Shown here: positions 1 through 5,748 of the stretch, piece by piece
Layout of the letters: each line of letters opens with the position of its first letter
How positions within the stretch are numbered: position 1 is the stretch's first letter
Assembly: GCA_002366725.1 (NCBI GenBank)
Contig: DFBT01000049.1
Location: forward strand, 1 to 9,635
Length of the DNA: 9,635 nt
Origin: Caldifarciminota bacterium UBA3073
GTDB taxonomy: Bacteria; Hydrothermota; UBA3073
Direction of reading: 5' to 3'
Position numbers and translations under genes: made by a program
Notes under the pieces: model-generated
The model's database searches: none
Told to the model about the DNA's origin: nothing
What the model saw: only the letters and a program-made list of their open reading frames with translations

Positions 1-6
1 GATAAT

Positions 7-357
7 TTATAGCTTATCTTTATCTTTCTGCAATTCTTCCTTAATAAAATCTATTAAGGCTTCTTGTATATTTCCTTTTTTGAAAAAAAGCTCCATTCCC
101 CTTTCTCGCAATCTTTTTATTCCCTTTTTGCCGATATTCCCAGATATAATAATGTCACAATCACTAATTAATTCATACACATCCAAGGTCTTTAAATGTT
201 GCATAGTGCCTGCAAACGGATTATTTCTTTTTTCAATAAGCTTAAATTGCATTCCATTTTCAATTTCGTAGATAAACATCTTCCTTGCTCTGCCTAACAT
301 CCTTCGAAAAATATTTATTCCATCATCCGTTGGAATGGCAATTCTTATACGATTCAT
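7..357 (-). CDS. NifB/NifX-type dinitrogenase iron-molybdenum cofactor domain protein
   Basis: A 116-residue single-domain protein of the dinitrogenase Fe-Mo cofactor family (NifX/NifY/VnfX and the NifB C-terminal domain). The N-terminus MNRIRIAIPTDDG is the family's signature first strand. It is followed by a GRAR segment, the strand MFIYEIENG, an NPF loop and a helix-strand DCDIIISGNIGKKG. Family members bind Fe-S or Fe-Mo clusters, and many stand-alone ones occur in anaerobes without nitrogenase, so a nitrogen-fixation role is not implied. I start at the ATG at 355-357 because the signature begins there. The frame is open upstream to 435, but that part lies inside the transposable element. 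The ATG coincides with the outer CATG of the element's inverted repeat. There is no clear Shine-Dalgarno, only a weak GAG about 10 nt upstream, so expression may be reduced or depend on element transcription. The exact role is unknown. Confidence 0.85.
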   Translation of the reverse strand: MNRIRIAIPTDDGINIFRRMLGRARKMFIYEIENGMQFKLIEKRNNPFAGTMQHLKTLDVYELISDCDIIISGNIGKKGIKRLRERGMELFFKKGNIQEALIDFIKEELQKDKDKL

Positions 358-382
358 GGGGTCAAATCTCGAAACTTGACAA
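355..382 (+). repeat. Left terminal inverted repeat of the RAYT element
   Basis: A 28-bp arm that is a perfect reverse complement of 1385-1412; the match breaks at the next base on either side. It contains CATG, a G-run, then the potential hairpin GTCAA (361-365) / TTGAC (376-380). It encodes the last residues of the transposase (SSFEI and the TGA at 362-364) and also holds the ATG of the NifX-like gene at 355-357. Confidence 0.92.
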
Positions 383-1357
383 TTCCTTAAGCTTTGCTTC
401 GGTTTTCTCATAACTCGCACTAACCCGCTTATCACGTGACATCCTCCGCCTCAAACGAACTCGCAACTTACTGACTGCTGTATAATCAATGCTTCCTAAT
501 AACTTTCCTATCTCAACCTGGGTCAAACCACTATATCTATACAACAAATCACTCACAATACCACGAGCATCACTATGGACATAACGCTTCTTCAAATCCC
601 CTTGCTCAACACCCAATGTGTCAGCGACACATTTCATTACCACCTCTGGTTCCACGATCTCCGCCATTAAATCACGATATGATGGCTGTTCACGTAACGA
701 ACCATCTGTATATTCACTCTTAATACGGGCTATAAATTCATCATCCCCCAATATCACCGGATTCTGCGCCTCCTTAAAAGGATTATCAATGTCATGCTTT
801 AATCCATCCAATATAAATGATTGATACCTACGCCGACCACCAACCATCTCAAGTATCATGTCGTATTTAATAAAATCAGCAACCCACTTCTTACTAATAT
901 ACCCAGGTAAACTACTCCATTAATATTTCTTTGCATACTGCCACTGCCTTTGATAATCCAAGGAATGTAACCTTCTTGCCCGGACACTATTTAAGTGAAG
1001 GTAACGGGAAACCTCAAGTAAGTAACTATCTGCATCTATCAAGAAAGCCTTGTATCTTCCCTGATAGAGATGGCCACAACGATTATGCCGATAATTGAAC
1101 CAACCAGTATAAGAAACATTGAAACGACGCATGAACTCTGATAGATTAGCTCGCTCGGTCTGCACCAACAGATGAAAATGATTATTCATTAAGATATAAG
1201 CATTGAGAATAACCCGATAGATTTTTAATGACTCTTCAAGCATAATAAGAAACCTCTGTCGATCTCCATCATCAAAAAAGATCTTTGCACGTCCATTACC
1301 ACGGCACGTCACGTGGTAAAAAGCACCTGGATATTCTATTCTTAATTGTCTTGCCAT
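362..1357 (-). pseudogene. RAYT (Y1 transposase) with in-frame TAA
   Basis: An IS200-like/REP-associated tyrosine transposase in one continuous frame of 332 codons, broken by one TAA at 920-922. The N-terminal part (1357 to 920, 145 aa) starts MARQLRIEYPGAFYHVT, the usual RAYT start. It has the metal-binding HUH-type motif NNHFHLLV (HFH at residues 60-62), GHLYQGRYKAF (95-105) and RYLHLNSVRA (118-127), which contains a candidate catalytic Tyr. After the stop the same frame resumes with WSSLPGY, matching the W-S-S-x-x-x-Y segment that normally follows directly. It runs 185 residues to 365 and ends with a DnaA-domain-IV-like helix-turn-helix (TQVEIGKLLGSIDYTAVSK). A one-base change from AAA, GAA or CAA would give the stop. 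The element is probably inactive unless the UAA is read through or the two halves reassemble. The HUH and DnaA-like domains fall in separate polypeptides. Confidence 0.85.
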
Positions 1358-1363
1358 AATATT

Positions 1364-1391
1364 ATTATAACAAGAATTGATTATTTGTCAA
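1364..1391 (-). promoter_or_regulatory. Transposase promoter partly inside the terminal repeat
   Basis: On the minus strand TTGACA (1386-1391) and TATAAT (1364-1369) are separated by 16 bp. The -35 box lies within the right terminal repeat (1385-1412) and the -10 box just inside the element. The transposase ATG begins only 3 nt after the -10 box, leaving no room for a ribosome-binding site. The transcript would be leaderless at best, or could start inside the first codons. Confidence 0.55.
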
Positions 1392-1412
1392 GTTTCGAGA
1401 TTTGACCCCATG
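1385..1412 (-). repeat. Right terminal inverted repeat of the RAYT element
   Basis: A 28-bp perfect reverse complement of 355-382. Read on the minus strand it shows CATGGGG followed by the GTCAA/TTGAC stem-loop, and it contributes the TTGACA -35 box of the transposase. Confidence 0.92.
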
Positions 1413-1422
1413 GTTTTCTCAC

Positions 1423-1431
1423 ATTATACCA
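1423..1431 (-). promoter_or_regulatory. Extended -10 box just outside the element
   Basis: The minus strand reads TGGTATAAT, a TG-N-TATAAT extended -10, between the GYD stop codon (1442-1444) and the insertion edge. No -35 box lies at the expected distance. Before the insertion it would have sat just upstream of the NifX-like start codon; now it points into the transposase. Activity is unproven. Confidence 0.35.
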
Positions 1432-1441
1432 CTTTCCTTTC

Positions 1442-1738
1442 TTATATCTCCTCTACCAGTTCTACAAATCGGTGATATGGTATTGCCGTCCAGCTCTCTG
1501 CCTTAACAGCACCCAGTGAGAGGGATATCATAGATACCTTAGCCGCTACCTCCTCGTTTGGCGCCTCGTATACATCCAGAAAGTCATACGGACCAAGAAG
1601 TGCATAGTGCGATACGAACTTCACTTCCGGACATTTCTCCTTTACGAGTCTTCTCCACTCCTCACCTATCTTTGCCCTCTCCTTCATCCTCTTCGTGATC
1701 TCGGAAGAGAGCTTTGTCATAAGTATATATGTCGCCAT
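1442..1738 (-). CDS. GYD domain-containing protein
   Basis: A 98-residue protein of the GYD family, small dimeric alpha/beta proteins of unknown function related to the ferredoxin-like/ABM fold. The start MATYILMTKLS, the central LGPYDFLDVYEAPNEEVAAKV (residues 53-73, with the family's G-x-Y-D turn) and the closing GAVKAESWTAIPY match the family layout and usual length (about 95-105 aa). The ATG at 1736-1738 is chosen because a GGAGG ribosome-binding site (1743-1747) sits 4 nt upstream. The frame extends to 1876, but that stretch is the untranslated leader, a promoter and a noncoding repeat. A near-perfect promoter lies about 55 bp upstream. The next gene downstream, once about 30 bp away, is the NifX-like gene now beyond the RAYT insertion. 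No substrate or partner can be named. Confidence 0.87.
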   Translation of the reverse strand: MATYILMTKLSSEITKRMKERAKIGEEWRRLVKEKCPEVKFVSHYALLGPYDFLDVYEAPNEEVAAKVSMISLSLGAVKAESWTAIPYHRFVELVEEI

Positions 1739-1793
1739 AACGCCTCCAGGTTGATAGATAAATGATATGGGATTAAATCTAAATACTACTATA

Positions 1794-1822
1794 AATATAG
1801 CACAAAACTGCCACTTTGTCAA
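1794..1822 (-). promoter_or_regulatory. Sigma-70-type promoter of the GYD gene
   Basis: On the minus strand TTGACA (1817-1822), a 17-bp spacer and TATATT (1794-1799). A T-run precedes the -35 box, as at the nifU promoter and the right-edge promoter. It predicts a leader of about 50 nt before the GYD start codon. Confidence 0.75.
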
Positions 1823-1851
1823 GAAAAAAATCACCACGATAACTACATTTA

Positions 1852-1962
1852 ACCACGGAGTAACACGGATAACCACGGAGAAAGAATTAGAAATAAGAGA
1901 ATTACTTTGTAAGGAATTCGTTGATAAAAAAACATCCGTGTAATTCCGTGAGGTTCCGTGGT
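1852..1962. repeat. Inverted pair of accacggag-type intergenic repeats
   Basis: The left arm 1852-1880 carries ACCACGGAG, ACACGGAT and ACCACGGAG. The right arm 1934-1962 carries the same words inverted (ATCCGTGT, TTCCGTG, TTCCGTGGT). About 50 bp of A/T-rich sequence lies between. The same word family recurs at 4598-4616 and 4775-4795 and in degenerate form at 7121-7145. It is a dispersed noncoding repeat of unknown origin. Confidence 0.7.
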
Positions 1963-2246
1963 AAGCTGTCGAAAAAATCAGCGGATTAAGTGGATTAAGT
2001 GAATATGAAGCGTAAGGTGTAAGCGGGAAGGAGGCCCGAGTTAGGGAATATCCAACTATAAGAGAACCTCTTCAGTAAAGGAAATCTATGGAGCGGGATA
2101 TCCCTTGGTACACAGGCATAAAAGCTCCGGACATATAAAGATTATGTGGCGAGTTGATAGTGAGTGGAGGGGACCCCTGGCTCGGCGGGGTGGAGTCACA
2201 AGGTAAAAAATGGTATTTTTTTGCGGAAGGCAGGAATTGAGTAGTT
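1963..2246. other. Gene-free stretch with possible structured RNA or decayed element
   Basis: I find no plausible protein gene on either strand. There is a 9-bp tandem GGATTAAGT (1983-2000) and local fold potential. AAGAG/CTCTT could pair near 2060-2072. GGAGC (2090-2094) could pair with GCTCC (2124-2128) around the palindrome GGGATATCCC. A G/C-rich segment with GGGGACCCC lies at 2169-2200. The composition differs from the A/T-rich gaps elsewhere. I recognise no RNA family: tmRNA, RNase P, SRP and 6S were considered and none fits. A degenerate mobile element is equally possible. Confidence 0.3.
2205..2222 (-). terminator. Weak terminator candidate after tRNA-Ala
   Basis: About 25 nt beyond the tRNA 3' end, the minus strand has an A-run, a 5-nt loop and a T-run (A7-TACCA-T6). 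This gives an all-A/U hairpin ending in U residues. The lack of G/C pairs makes it a weak candidate, but nothing better ends this unit. Confidence 0.25.
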
Positions 2247-2319
<73 letters not shown>

Positions 2320-2541
2320 TTATACCGCCACCACTTTTTTGACCTGTGGAATCTCCTGCTTTATAATGCGTTCAACGGTACTCTTCAGGGTAATGGTCGC
2401 CAGAGGACAGCCCGCACAGGCACCTGTCAGTCTGATTTTGACCGTTTCACCATCAGTGGAGACAAATTTTATATCCCCTCCATCCCTCTGTAGAGCAGGT
2501 CTTATCTTCGATATGACACTTTTTACTTTATCCTCGTCCAT
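2320..2541 (-). CDS. NifU C-terminal-domain iron-sulfur scaffold protein
   Basis: A 73-residue minimal NifU-like (Nfu) protein, which assembles or carries [4Fe-4S] clusters for delivery to apo-enzymes. It consists only of the NifU C-terminal domain: KVISKIRPALQRDGGDIKFV-type helix and strand (about residues 6-27), then LTGACAGCPLA (38-48) with the cluster-binding CxxC (Cys42, Cys45), and the helix TLKSTVERIIKQEIP. Length is normal for the single-domain form. The ATG at 2539-2541 is preceded by AGAGGTG at ribosome-binding distance and by a near-consensus promoter about 57 bp upstream. The stop TAA (2320-2322) is directly followed by the first base of tRNA-Ala. With the NifX-like protein nearby, this hints at general Fe-S metabolism, not at nitrogenase. 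Confidence 0.93.
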   Translation of the reverse strand: MDEDKVKSVISKIRPALQRDGGDIKFVSTDGETVKIRLTGACAGCPLATITLKSTVERIIKQEIPQVKKVVAV

Positions 2542-2597
2542 AACACCTCTGAATTAACAATAAGATAATACGACACACATAGTTCAATGCGAAGACC

Positions 2598-2626
2598 ATT
2601 ATACCCCATATTTCCTGAAAAGTCAA
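2598..2626 (-). promoter_or_regulatory. Promoter of the nifU-like / tRNA-Ala unit
   Basis: On the minus strand TTGACT (2621-2626), a 17-bp spacer and a perfect TATAAT (2598-2603), with a T-run upstream of the -35 box. The segment around the -35 box (TTTTTCTTGACTTTTC) is identical to that of the plus-strand promoter at 9591-9619. Confidence 0.8.
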
Positions 2627-2651
2627 GAAAAAATTTAACGGCGCTGTTGAG

Positions 2652-2687
2652 GTCACCCTTTCCATCGGATCCTTCGGACAGGGTGAC
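2652..2687 (-). terminator. Hairpin downstream of the lipoprotein gene
   Basis: GTCACCCT (2652-2659) pairs with AGGGTGAC (2680-2687) through 8 bp, extendable by TCC/GGA. It lies 10 bp beyond the lipoprotein stop and just upstream of the nifU promoter. On the minus strand a T-rich tract follows only after about 15 nt, so it is either an imperfect terminator or part of the dispersed cattggatcc-like hairpin repeats. It would still separate the two transcription units. Confidence 0.4.
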
Positions 2688-2697
2688 GAAAGCACGT

Positions 2698-3366
2698 TCA
2701 GCGAAGTAGCTGTCTGCAGGAGGGGAGGCCTCTCGTTGCATCTTCCACGGCAAGCTGTGCCTCAAAGTATAAAGGATGGCTAATCGCGTTCGCTATCAAC
2801 TTCTCCACGAGTTGCATGCCGAGCAATTTTCCCTCGCCGAAAAGGCATCCCTTGACCTCGCCCCACACTCCCTTCTCTTTTTTCTCCTCTTTCTCGTCTT
2901 TAATAACATTAATTTCTTCTTTGAATGCTCTCCCGGTATCACTCCAAAAGGGAACGGTGTCGGATGCCGCCAAAAGGGAAACCTTCAACTCCACTTCCTT
3001 TTTCAGATAAACCCCGAGGGTTATATAGTCCGCCTTCATAACCTCACCGTATGCAAGGAGGTCTGCATTAAGTGTATCCGATAACTCACCCGGCAAAACT
3101 GCCGAAAGCTGCCCACCATCGCTTATCCCAATACGAAGTAGTCTTGCATCCACCGTATCCCGTGGGATAATTTTGTATCCCCTTTCTACGAGGCGACGGG
3201 TGAACAAGGTGCGTAAGACCCCTCCAATCTCGAGGTCGTTGGTGTTATTTGCAAATGGGAGAACGGCAACCCATATATCACAACTAACGGGATGTCTTTC
3301 CTTCACCCAGCAGCTGGCGAGAAGGAATAGAAGCAGGATAAAGCTATACCGTGTGATGCGCATCAT
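2698..3366 (-). CDS. GNA1162/DUF799-like lipoprotein
   Basis: A 222-residue lipoprotein. The signal peptide MMRITRYSFILLLFLLASC has basic residues, a hydrophobic core and the lipobox L16-A17-S18-C19, so Cys19 should be lipidated and the protein anchored in a membrane. The mature part resembles the GNA1162/DUF799 group, with a TolB/CsgG-N-like fold: VAVLPFANNTNDLEIGGVLRTLF, then LVERGYKIIPRDTVDARLLRIGI, and NADLLAYGEVMKADY. Its role is unknown, presumably in the outer membrane or periplasm. A lysine/glutamate-rich stretch (DEKEEKKEK) is unusual. Of the candidate starts, ATG at 3364-3366 or the adjacent ATG at 3361-3363 gives the best signal peptide; a GTG at 3376-3378 is less likely. The last ~20 residues are charged, low in hydrophobics and lie next to a hairpin repeat, so the C-terminus may be a repeat-derived extension. 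Confidence 0.75.
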   Translation of the reverse strand: MMRITRYSFILLLFLLASCWVKERHPVSCDIWVAVLPFANNTNDLEIGGVLRTLFTRRLVERGYKIIPRDTVDARLLRIGISDGGQLSAVLPGELSDTLNADLLAYGEVMKADYITLGVYLKKEVELKVSLLAASDTVPFWSDTGRAFKEEINVIKDEKEEKKEKGVWGEVKGCLFGEGKLLGMQLVEKLIANAISHPLYFEAQLAVEDATRGLPSCRQLLR

Positions 3367-3462
3367 ACCTATTTCCACATTAACAAAGCTAAGTATGTTT
3401 TTGAAATTCCCTATCTACGGTAGGCAGGCAAGCATCAAACACCAAACATAGTTAAGCACCAA

Positions 3463-3604
3463 GAATGTCATCGCGAGGGATGTCATTGCGAGGAATGTCA
3501 TTGCGAGCCCGTATGGGCGAAGCAACCCCCGAAGCAATCTCATATTGAGTGTCAATAAAGAGATTGCCACGGGCTTTGTCCTCGCAATGACAGCTTCACT
3601 GTCA
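3463..3604. repeat. Tandem 15-mers and imperfect palindromic repeat (tgtcattgcgag family)
   Basis: Three 15-bp tandem units of the form GAATGTCATTGCGAG lie at 3463-3477, 3478-3492 and 3493-3507. They lead into a long imperfect palindrome: GCAATCTC (3534-3541) faces GAGATTGC (3560-3567), and the terminal TGTCATTGCGAG faces CTCGCAATGACA (3581-3592). A further small hairpin TGACAG/CTGTCA sits at 3588-3604. Repeats of this wording are widespread in environmental bacterial genomes. Here it fills the gap downstream of the PP-loop gene and could act as its transcript terminator. Confidence 0.8.
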
Positions 3605-3644
3605 GTTTTTGAATTTTGGTCATTAAATGAAATTTAACTCGGCA

Positions 3645-4589
3645 CTATTCTATTCTGTATTTAGAGAGTAGGGCGTCATTCAATACACCGGGAGTCACAT
3701 AACCTTTTTTTCTACCTCTTTTATAATGGACTCTATTTGTGTGCGCATACCTCGCCATTATTGCTGCTGCCTGTTCTCGGTCTTTTCCATTTATTAGGAG
3801 ACCCACAATGTTCCCTGCTTCAAACAAGGTATGCCCGGGGGTTGCAAATTCGCACAGTTTTTCTTTTTCCTCTTTCGTGCGACTTACCACGAGCCTCTCG
3901 CCGGACGGCAGTCTAAAATGTCTTCCCACAGAAAGCAATTCCATAAATCGAGATGATACCTCTTCGTGTTCTATGGATTCCCTGAGCCTCAGTGAAAATA
4001 CGGGGTCGGTGAGTAGACAACCACCGGCGGGAGTGGGAATGAGCTCAATACCGAGAAGATTTGCAAGTTCAATATGGGGTTTTCTCGACCTCCCGCTGAT
4101 ATTACACAATCTCATTCTATCTACAACATTCTCCTTCTCGGCAATTGTCGGTGGGAGTAATTTTGCCGACAGTGGTCTCAGAACCATTTCCCCGCATCCC
4201 GCATTCTTCTCCATACGCAACAGAACTGTCTTACTCTGAGACATCGGTCTCTCTCCAACCACCTCACCCGTTATAAAAAATTTCGCTCCCACCTCCTCGC
4301 AGTATTCTTTAGCCTTTCTATACATAAAGAGCTTGCAGTCTATGCAGGGGTTCATGTTCTTGCCGTATCCATATTTCGGAGAGAGGATGACATCCATATA
4401 ATCATCCCCTGTGTGAATTACCTTGAGTGGGATTCTGAGGTAATCGGCAGCGCTTTCTGCACTTTCTTCACCGGAAGAGTTAAACGGAGTGAGTATATAA
4501 ATGCCATACACATCTATATTCTGCAACTGCACAAGCTTCACAGACAGTATACTGTCCAGTCCTCCCGAGAAAAGCGAAACCGCACGCAT
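3645..4589 (-). CDS. PP-loop ATPase, tRNA 4-thiouridine/2-thiouridine synthase-like
   Basis: A 314-residue N-type PP-loop protein that should adenylate its substrate, most likely a tRNA base during thiolation. The ATP loop SGGLDS is at residues 8-13. NPCIDCK (80-86) holds Cys82 and Cys85, TGEVVGERPMSQ is at 107-118 and PAGGCLLTDP (187-196) holds Cys191. These three cysteines could ligate an Fe-S cluster or act as persulfide carriers. The C-terminal ~90 residues (FRLPSGERLVVSRTKEEKEKL onward) form a separate small domain, probably RNA binding. ThiI's THUMP and rhodanese domains are absent, so this is a related family often labelled ThiI/MnmA-like. The start MRAVSLFSGG is unambiguous, but no Shine-Dalgarno precedes it. 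A repeat beginning 8 nt upstream of the start codon replaces the usual leader. tRNA thiolation is inferred from the fold; the target base is not known. Confidence 0.82.
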   Translation of the reverse strand: MRAVSLFSGGLDSILSVKLVQLQNIDVYGIYILTPFNSSGEESAESAADYLRIPLKVIHTGDDYMDVILSPKYGYGKNMNPCIDCKLFMYRKAKEYCEEVGAKFFITGEVVGERPMSQSKTVLLRMEKNAGCGEMVLRPLSAKLLPPTIAEKENVVDRMRLCNISGRSRKPHIELANLLGIELIPTPAGGCLLTDPVFSLRLRESIEHEEVSSRFMELLSVGRHFRLPSGERLVVSRTKEEKEKLCEFATPGHTLFEAGNIVGLLINGKDREQAAAIMARYAHTNRVHYKRGRKKGYVTPGVLNDALLSKYRIE

Positions 4590-4597
4590 ACTTTTAT

Positions 4598-4795
4598 AAC
4601 CACAGAGAACACAGAGATTTTAGATTATACCAATGACCATTGACGATTGAAAATTGAAGATTGACCAATGACTAAATGACCAATGACCATTGACGATTGA
4701 AAATTGAAGATTGACCAATGACCTAATAACCTAATTACATAATAACTTAATTACGATATCTTTATTCTGTGATTATCCGTGTTCATCTGTGGTTA
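4598..4795. repeat. Repeat cassette bounded by inverted accacagag-type arms
   Basis: AACCACAGAGAACACAGAG (4598-4616) and the inverted ATCCGTGTTCATCTGTGGTTA-type arm (4775-4795) bracket about 200 bp between Ptb and the PP-loop gene. Inside, a 44-bp exact direct repeat lies at 4629-4672 and 4679-4722 (period 50 bp, words CAATGACCATTGACG and ATTGAAAATTGAAG), followed by short CTAATTAC-like words to 4755. Related sequence occurs at 7204-7240. Nothing in it is coding. Confidence 0.8.
4624..4652 (-). promoter_or_regulatory. Possible repeat-borne promoter for the PP-loop gene
   Basis: The minus strand has a perfect TATAAT at 4624-4629 with a poor TTTCAA -35 (4647-4652) 17 bp upstream, about 35 bp before the start codon. 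Both boxes lie within the repeat cassette, so the repeat may have supplied this gene's promoter. Low confidence because of the -35 box. Confidence 0.3.
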
Positions 4796-4803
4796 GTCTT
4801 TTT

Positions 4804-5709
4804 TTATGACATAAGGGCGGCAAGGGCTATCGAAAAGAACTTTGATTCGTCAGTATCTCCCCTCGAGGTTAACACACAGGGACAGGTTGCACCCGTCACG
4901 ACTGCCGCAAGTTTGCCGTTTGCGAGTTGCGTGAGTGATTTATAGAATACATTTGCAGTCTCTATGTTGGGCAAGATAAATATATCTGCGTCGCCTGCCA
5001 CATCACTTTCAAGATGCTTAATCTCCGCACACTCCTTCGATACGGCGACATCGAGGGCAAGTGGACCATCAACTATCACACCCTTTATCTGTCCCCTGTC
5101 TGCCATCTTTGACAGAATGGCGGCGTCAAGGGTTGCCGGCATCTTCGGGTTCACCTTTTCCACGGCGCAGATAATCGCCGCCTTCGGTGTTTCGATGCCG
5201 AGCTTGTGGGCTATCTCCGTACAATACCCTATCATCTTTACCTTATCCTTTAGCGTTGGGGCAAGCAGTACGGCAACATCGGAGAGTATGAGAAGTTTTG
5301 GATAGGTGGGAATCTCTATTACGGTTACATGCGAAAGCAGGGCACCTTTCTCCATCAGCCCCTCTTCCTTGTCCAATATTGCCCTCATATAAGTAGAGGT
5401 TCCACATAAGCCCTTCATAAGGAAGTGTGCCCTTCCACTCTTTACCAGTCTAACTGCCTCTTTAGCGGCGGATTTCTCATCGGGTATGTCTATGATCGTA
5501 AAAATGGACGGGTCAACGCCCTTATCACTTGCAACTTTCTCTATCCTCCCTTTATGCCCCGTTATTATCGCATCTACCATATTTTCATTAACAGCGCCTG
5601 CTATCGCCCCTATGGTATGTGGGTCCTCGCCATACGCGACGGAGAGTACGCGTTTTTGTCTTGCCTTGCATAAATCGGCTATTTCCGAAAGATGTCTAAT
5701 GGGTTCCAT
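4804..5709 (-). CDS. ptb: Phosphate butyryltransferase
   Basis: A 301-residue cytoplasmic phosphotransacylase of the Pta/Ptb family, typical in length for Ptb. It exchanges CoA for phosphate on butyryl-CoA (or branched acyl-CoA), and a kinase then makes ATP and the acid. Visible motifs are LMKGLCGTSTYMRAILDKE (97-115), KGALLSHVTVIEIP (121-134), LLILSDVAV (139-147), VIVDGPLALDVAVS (211-224), ILPNIETANVFYKSL (245-259) and the family's closing VTGATCPCVLTSRGD (271-285). Family-level distinction from phosphate acetyltransferase rests on overall similarity. A GGGGGTT ribosome-binding site precedes the ATG at 5707-5709. It lies 39 bp after the saccharopine dehydrogenase, so the two are likely co-transcribed. 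No butyrate kinase follows within the window; the repeat cassette ends the unit. Confidence 0.9.
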   Translation of the reverse strand: MEPIRHLSEIADLCKARQKRVLSVAYGEDPHTIGAIAGAVNENMVDAIITGHKGRIEKVASDKGVDPSIFTIIDIPDEKSAAKEAVRLVKSGRAHFLMKGLCGTSTYMRAILDKEEGLMEKGALLSHVTVIEIPTYPKLLILSDVAVLLAPTLKDKVKMIGYCTEIAHKLGIETPKAAIICAVEKVNPKMPATLDAAILSKMADRGQIKGVIVDGPLALDVAVSKECAEIKHLESDVAGDADIFILPNIETANVFYKSLTQLANGKLAAVVTGATCPCVLTSRGDTDESKFFSIALAALMS

Positions 5710-5748
5710 ATAACCCCCATAGTAATATCAAATATCAAAAAATAAATA

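Larger units (their letters stand above)
355..1412 (-). mobile_element. REP-flanked RAYT (IS200-like Y1 transposase) element
   Basis: A ~1.06 kb insertion bounded by perfect 28-bp inverted repeats at 355-382 and 1385-1412. It carries one transposase reading frame that almost fills it. Each repeat has a G-run (GGGG) followed by a short stem-loop with arms GTCAA and TTGAC, which matches the tetranucleotide-plus-hairpin form of REP sequences recognised by RAYT proteins. The termini end in CATG on both sides; because CATG is its own complement, it could be element sequence or target sequence. The transposase stop codon lies inside one repeat and the transposase -35 box inside the other, so element and gene are tightly fitted. 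It sits in what was probably a ~30-bp gap between the GYD gene and the NifX-like gene. Confidence 0.85.

Noticed and set aside
358..435. Longer version of the NifX-like protein starting at 435
   Set aside because: The extra 26 residues come from the transposase 3' end and the inverted repeat in another frame; the family signature begins at the ATG at 355-357.
1739..1876. 46-residue hydrophobic N-terminal extension of the GYD protein
   Set aside because: It is translated from the leader, a near-perfect promoter and an accacggag repeat, while a GGAGG site marks the internal ATG at 1736-1738.
2190..2207. Similarity to the 3' end of 16S rRNA (GGGGTGGAGTCACAAGGTAA)
   Set aside because: The match needs a 3-nt gap and is under 25 nt; upstream and downstream 16S sequence and the anti-Shine-Dalgarno are missing.
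3739..4239. Long plus-strand open frame opposite the PP-loop gene
   Set aside because: It is antisense to a gene with clear motifs and has no family features or ribosome-binding site; it mirrors the coding strand's base pattern.
4624..4803. Small protein genes in the repeat-rich gap
   Set aside because: The only frames are short, made of repeated words, and lack ribosome-binding sites.
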